Shown piece after piece: positions 6,752-7,721 of a DNA stretch of 7,721 nt. The notes under the pieces are model-generated. The model searched no databases, had not been told where the DNA came from, and saw nothing but the letters and a program-made list of their open reading frames with translations. The first letter of the stretch is position 1. Every line of letters begins with the position of its first letter. The stretch is from Burkholderiales bacterium (GTDB taxonomy: Bacteria; Pseudomonadota; Gammaproteobacteria; Burkholderiales; Burkholderiaceae), in the NCBI GenBank assembly GCA_903643055.1, contig CAHJWV010000676.1, positions 1-7,721 of the forward strand, given 5' to 3'. The position numbers and the translations under genes are program-made.

Positions 6752-7721
6752 TTCAGTGCCCTGCAGGCGGAACGCCCTGACGACTTGTGCCAGGCAGTGC
6801 GCCTGGTCATTCAGTGATTCGGCGGCGGCGGCCGACTCTTCGACCAGTGCAGCGTTCTGCTGCGTCATTTGATCGAGCTGGGCCACGGCGGTGTTCACAT
6901 GGCTGATGCCATCCGATTGCTCGGACGAGGCGGCGGTGATCTCGGCAATGATGTTCGAGACGCGTTGAACCGAGCCGACGATTTCATCCATCGTGAGGCC
7001 GGCATCGGCCACCAGGCGGGAGCCGGCTTCGACCCGCTCGACGCTCGCGCCGATCAGGCCCTTGATCTCCTTGGCCGCTTGCGCCGAGCGTTGCGCCAGG
7101 CTGCGCACTTCAGCAGCCACCACGGCAAAGCCGCGGCCTTGCTCGCCGGCACGCGCGGCTTCGACGGCAGCGTTCAATGCGAGGATGTTGGTCTGGAAGG
7201 CGATGCCATCGATCACGCCGATGATGTCGCCGATCTTCCTTGAGCTGGTGTTGATCTCTTCCATCGTCGAGACGACCTGCGAGACCACCTTGCCGCCACG
7301 CGCCGCCACCTCGGCGGCCGATGCGGCCAACTGGTCGGCCTGCCGGGCCGAATCGGCCGAGTGCTTGACGGTCCCGGTCAATTGCGCCATCGATGACGCA
7401 GCCTGCTGCAGGTTCGACGCGGTCTGTTCGGTGCGATGGCTCAGGTCGTTGTTGCCGGTAGCGATTTCGGCGCTGGCTGATTGAATCGACTCCGACGAAT
7501 TCATCACCGTGCGCAGCGAGCGGCTCAGCTGCTCGGTCATGCGGCCGAGCGAGCGCATCAGGTCGCCTACTTCGTCGCTGCGGGTCGTATGGGCATCGGC
7601 GGTCAGGTTACCGGCAGCGACATCGTTCGCCACGCGTGCGGCGCGACGCAGGTCTTGCACCATCTTGCGTTGCAGCCACCAGGCCAGGCCGACCGCAGCA
7701 GCCGACGACAGCAGCCCGAGC
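6722..7721 (-). CDS. methyl-accepting chemotaxis protein, C-terminal part (mcp3, 5' end beyond the window)
   Basis: The reading frame is open through the window edge, giving 332 visible residues. The first 18 ([15 protein letters not shown] and on) are the end of a membrane helix, so this is the region after transmembrane segment 2. HAMP follows at about visible residues 19-71 ([27 protein letters not shown]), and then the signalling domain with its tip near visible residue 175. The signalling domain is nearly the same as that of mcp2, with roughly 27 differences by eye over about 230 residues. The protein ends [10 protein letters not shown] and lacks the xWxxF pentapeptide, so it probably relies on CheR tethered to another receptor such as mcp2. 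The in-frame ATG at 7663 is an internal Met at the membrane-HAMP junction, not the start. The sensor domain cannot be seen. It is the first visible gene of a - strand run leading to mcp2, cheW and mcp1. Confidence 0.95.
   Translation of the reverse strand, partial: LGLLSSAAAVGLAWWLQRKMVQDLRRAARVANDVAAGNLTADAHTTRSDEVGDLMRSLGRMTEQLSRSLRTVMNSSESIQSASAEIATGNNDLSHRTEQTASNLQQAASSMAQLTGTVKHSADSARQADQLAASAAEVAARGGKVVSQVVSTMEEINTSSRKIGDIIGVIDGIAFQTNILALNAAVEAARAGEQGRGFAVVAAEVRSLAQRSAQAAKEIKGLIGASVERVEAGSRLVADAGLTMDEIVGSVQRVSNIIAEITAASSEQSDGISHVNTAVAQLDQMTQQNAALVEESAAAAESLNDQAHCLAQVVRAFRLQGTEAVAEALPAA

Noticed and set aside
7661..7663. ATG as the start of mcp3
   Set aside because: The frame stays open to the window edge and encodes a membrane helix just before this Met, so it is internal.

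Overview
The window looks like chromosome from a GC-rich betaproteobacterium, most likely of the order Burkholderiales. I infer this from the high GC, the GC-ending codons, the E. coli-like (36-heptad class) chemoreceptor signalling domains and CheW, and the class of PyrC. No genus can be fixed from the sequence alone, and nothing looks like a phage, an insertion sequence, a CRISPR array or an RNA gene.

The left part (1-2169, + strand) holds a possible 3' tail of a preceding gene, a leader of about 200 bases, and two translationally coupled genes. The first is pyrC (dihydroorotase, pyrimidine synthesis). The second is a protein with an N-terminal NYN/PIN-like nuclease domain, a charged low-complexity linker and a probable C-terminal OST-HTH/LOTUS RNA-binding domain. 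Its ATG overlaps the pyrC stop in an ATGA and has a strong Shine-Dalgarno inside the pyrC tail.

The right part (2195-7721, - strand, read right to left) is a chemotaxis receptor cluster in the order mcp3 (cut by the window edge) - mcp2 - cheW - mcp1. The three methyl-accepting chemotaxis proteins share nearly the same cytoplasmic hairpin tip but have different sensor halves. mcp2 has a single Cache (sCache_2) sensor and a C-terminal DWETF pentapeptide for CheR docking. mcp1 has a long Cache_3-Cache_2 type sensor and no pentapeptide. mcp3 shows only the end of a membrane segment, HAMP and the signalling domain. CheW would join these receptors to a CheA kinase encoded elsewhere.

The most useful new observation is a good match to a sigma-28 (FliA) promoter in the mcp2-cheW gap, TTCAGTTC-N11-GCCGATAG, placed correctly to drive cheW and mcp1 as a flagellar-regulon unit. 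It sits just downstream of a 10-bp perfect palindrome and a long hairpin that follows the mcp2 stop. Other points are the near-duplicate signalling domains of mcp2 and mcp3, a lysine in place of the first adaptation residue in mcp1, and the coupling of pyrC with a NYN-LOTUS protein. I see no clearly novel defence or mobile system here.
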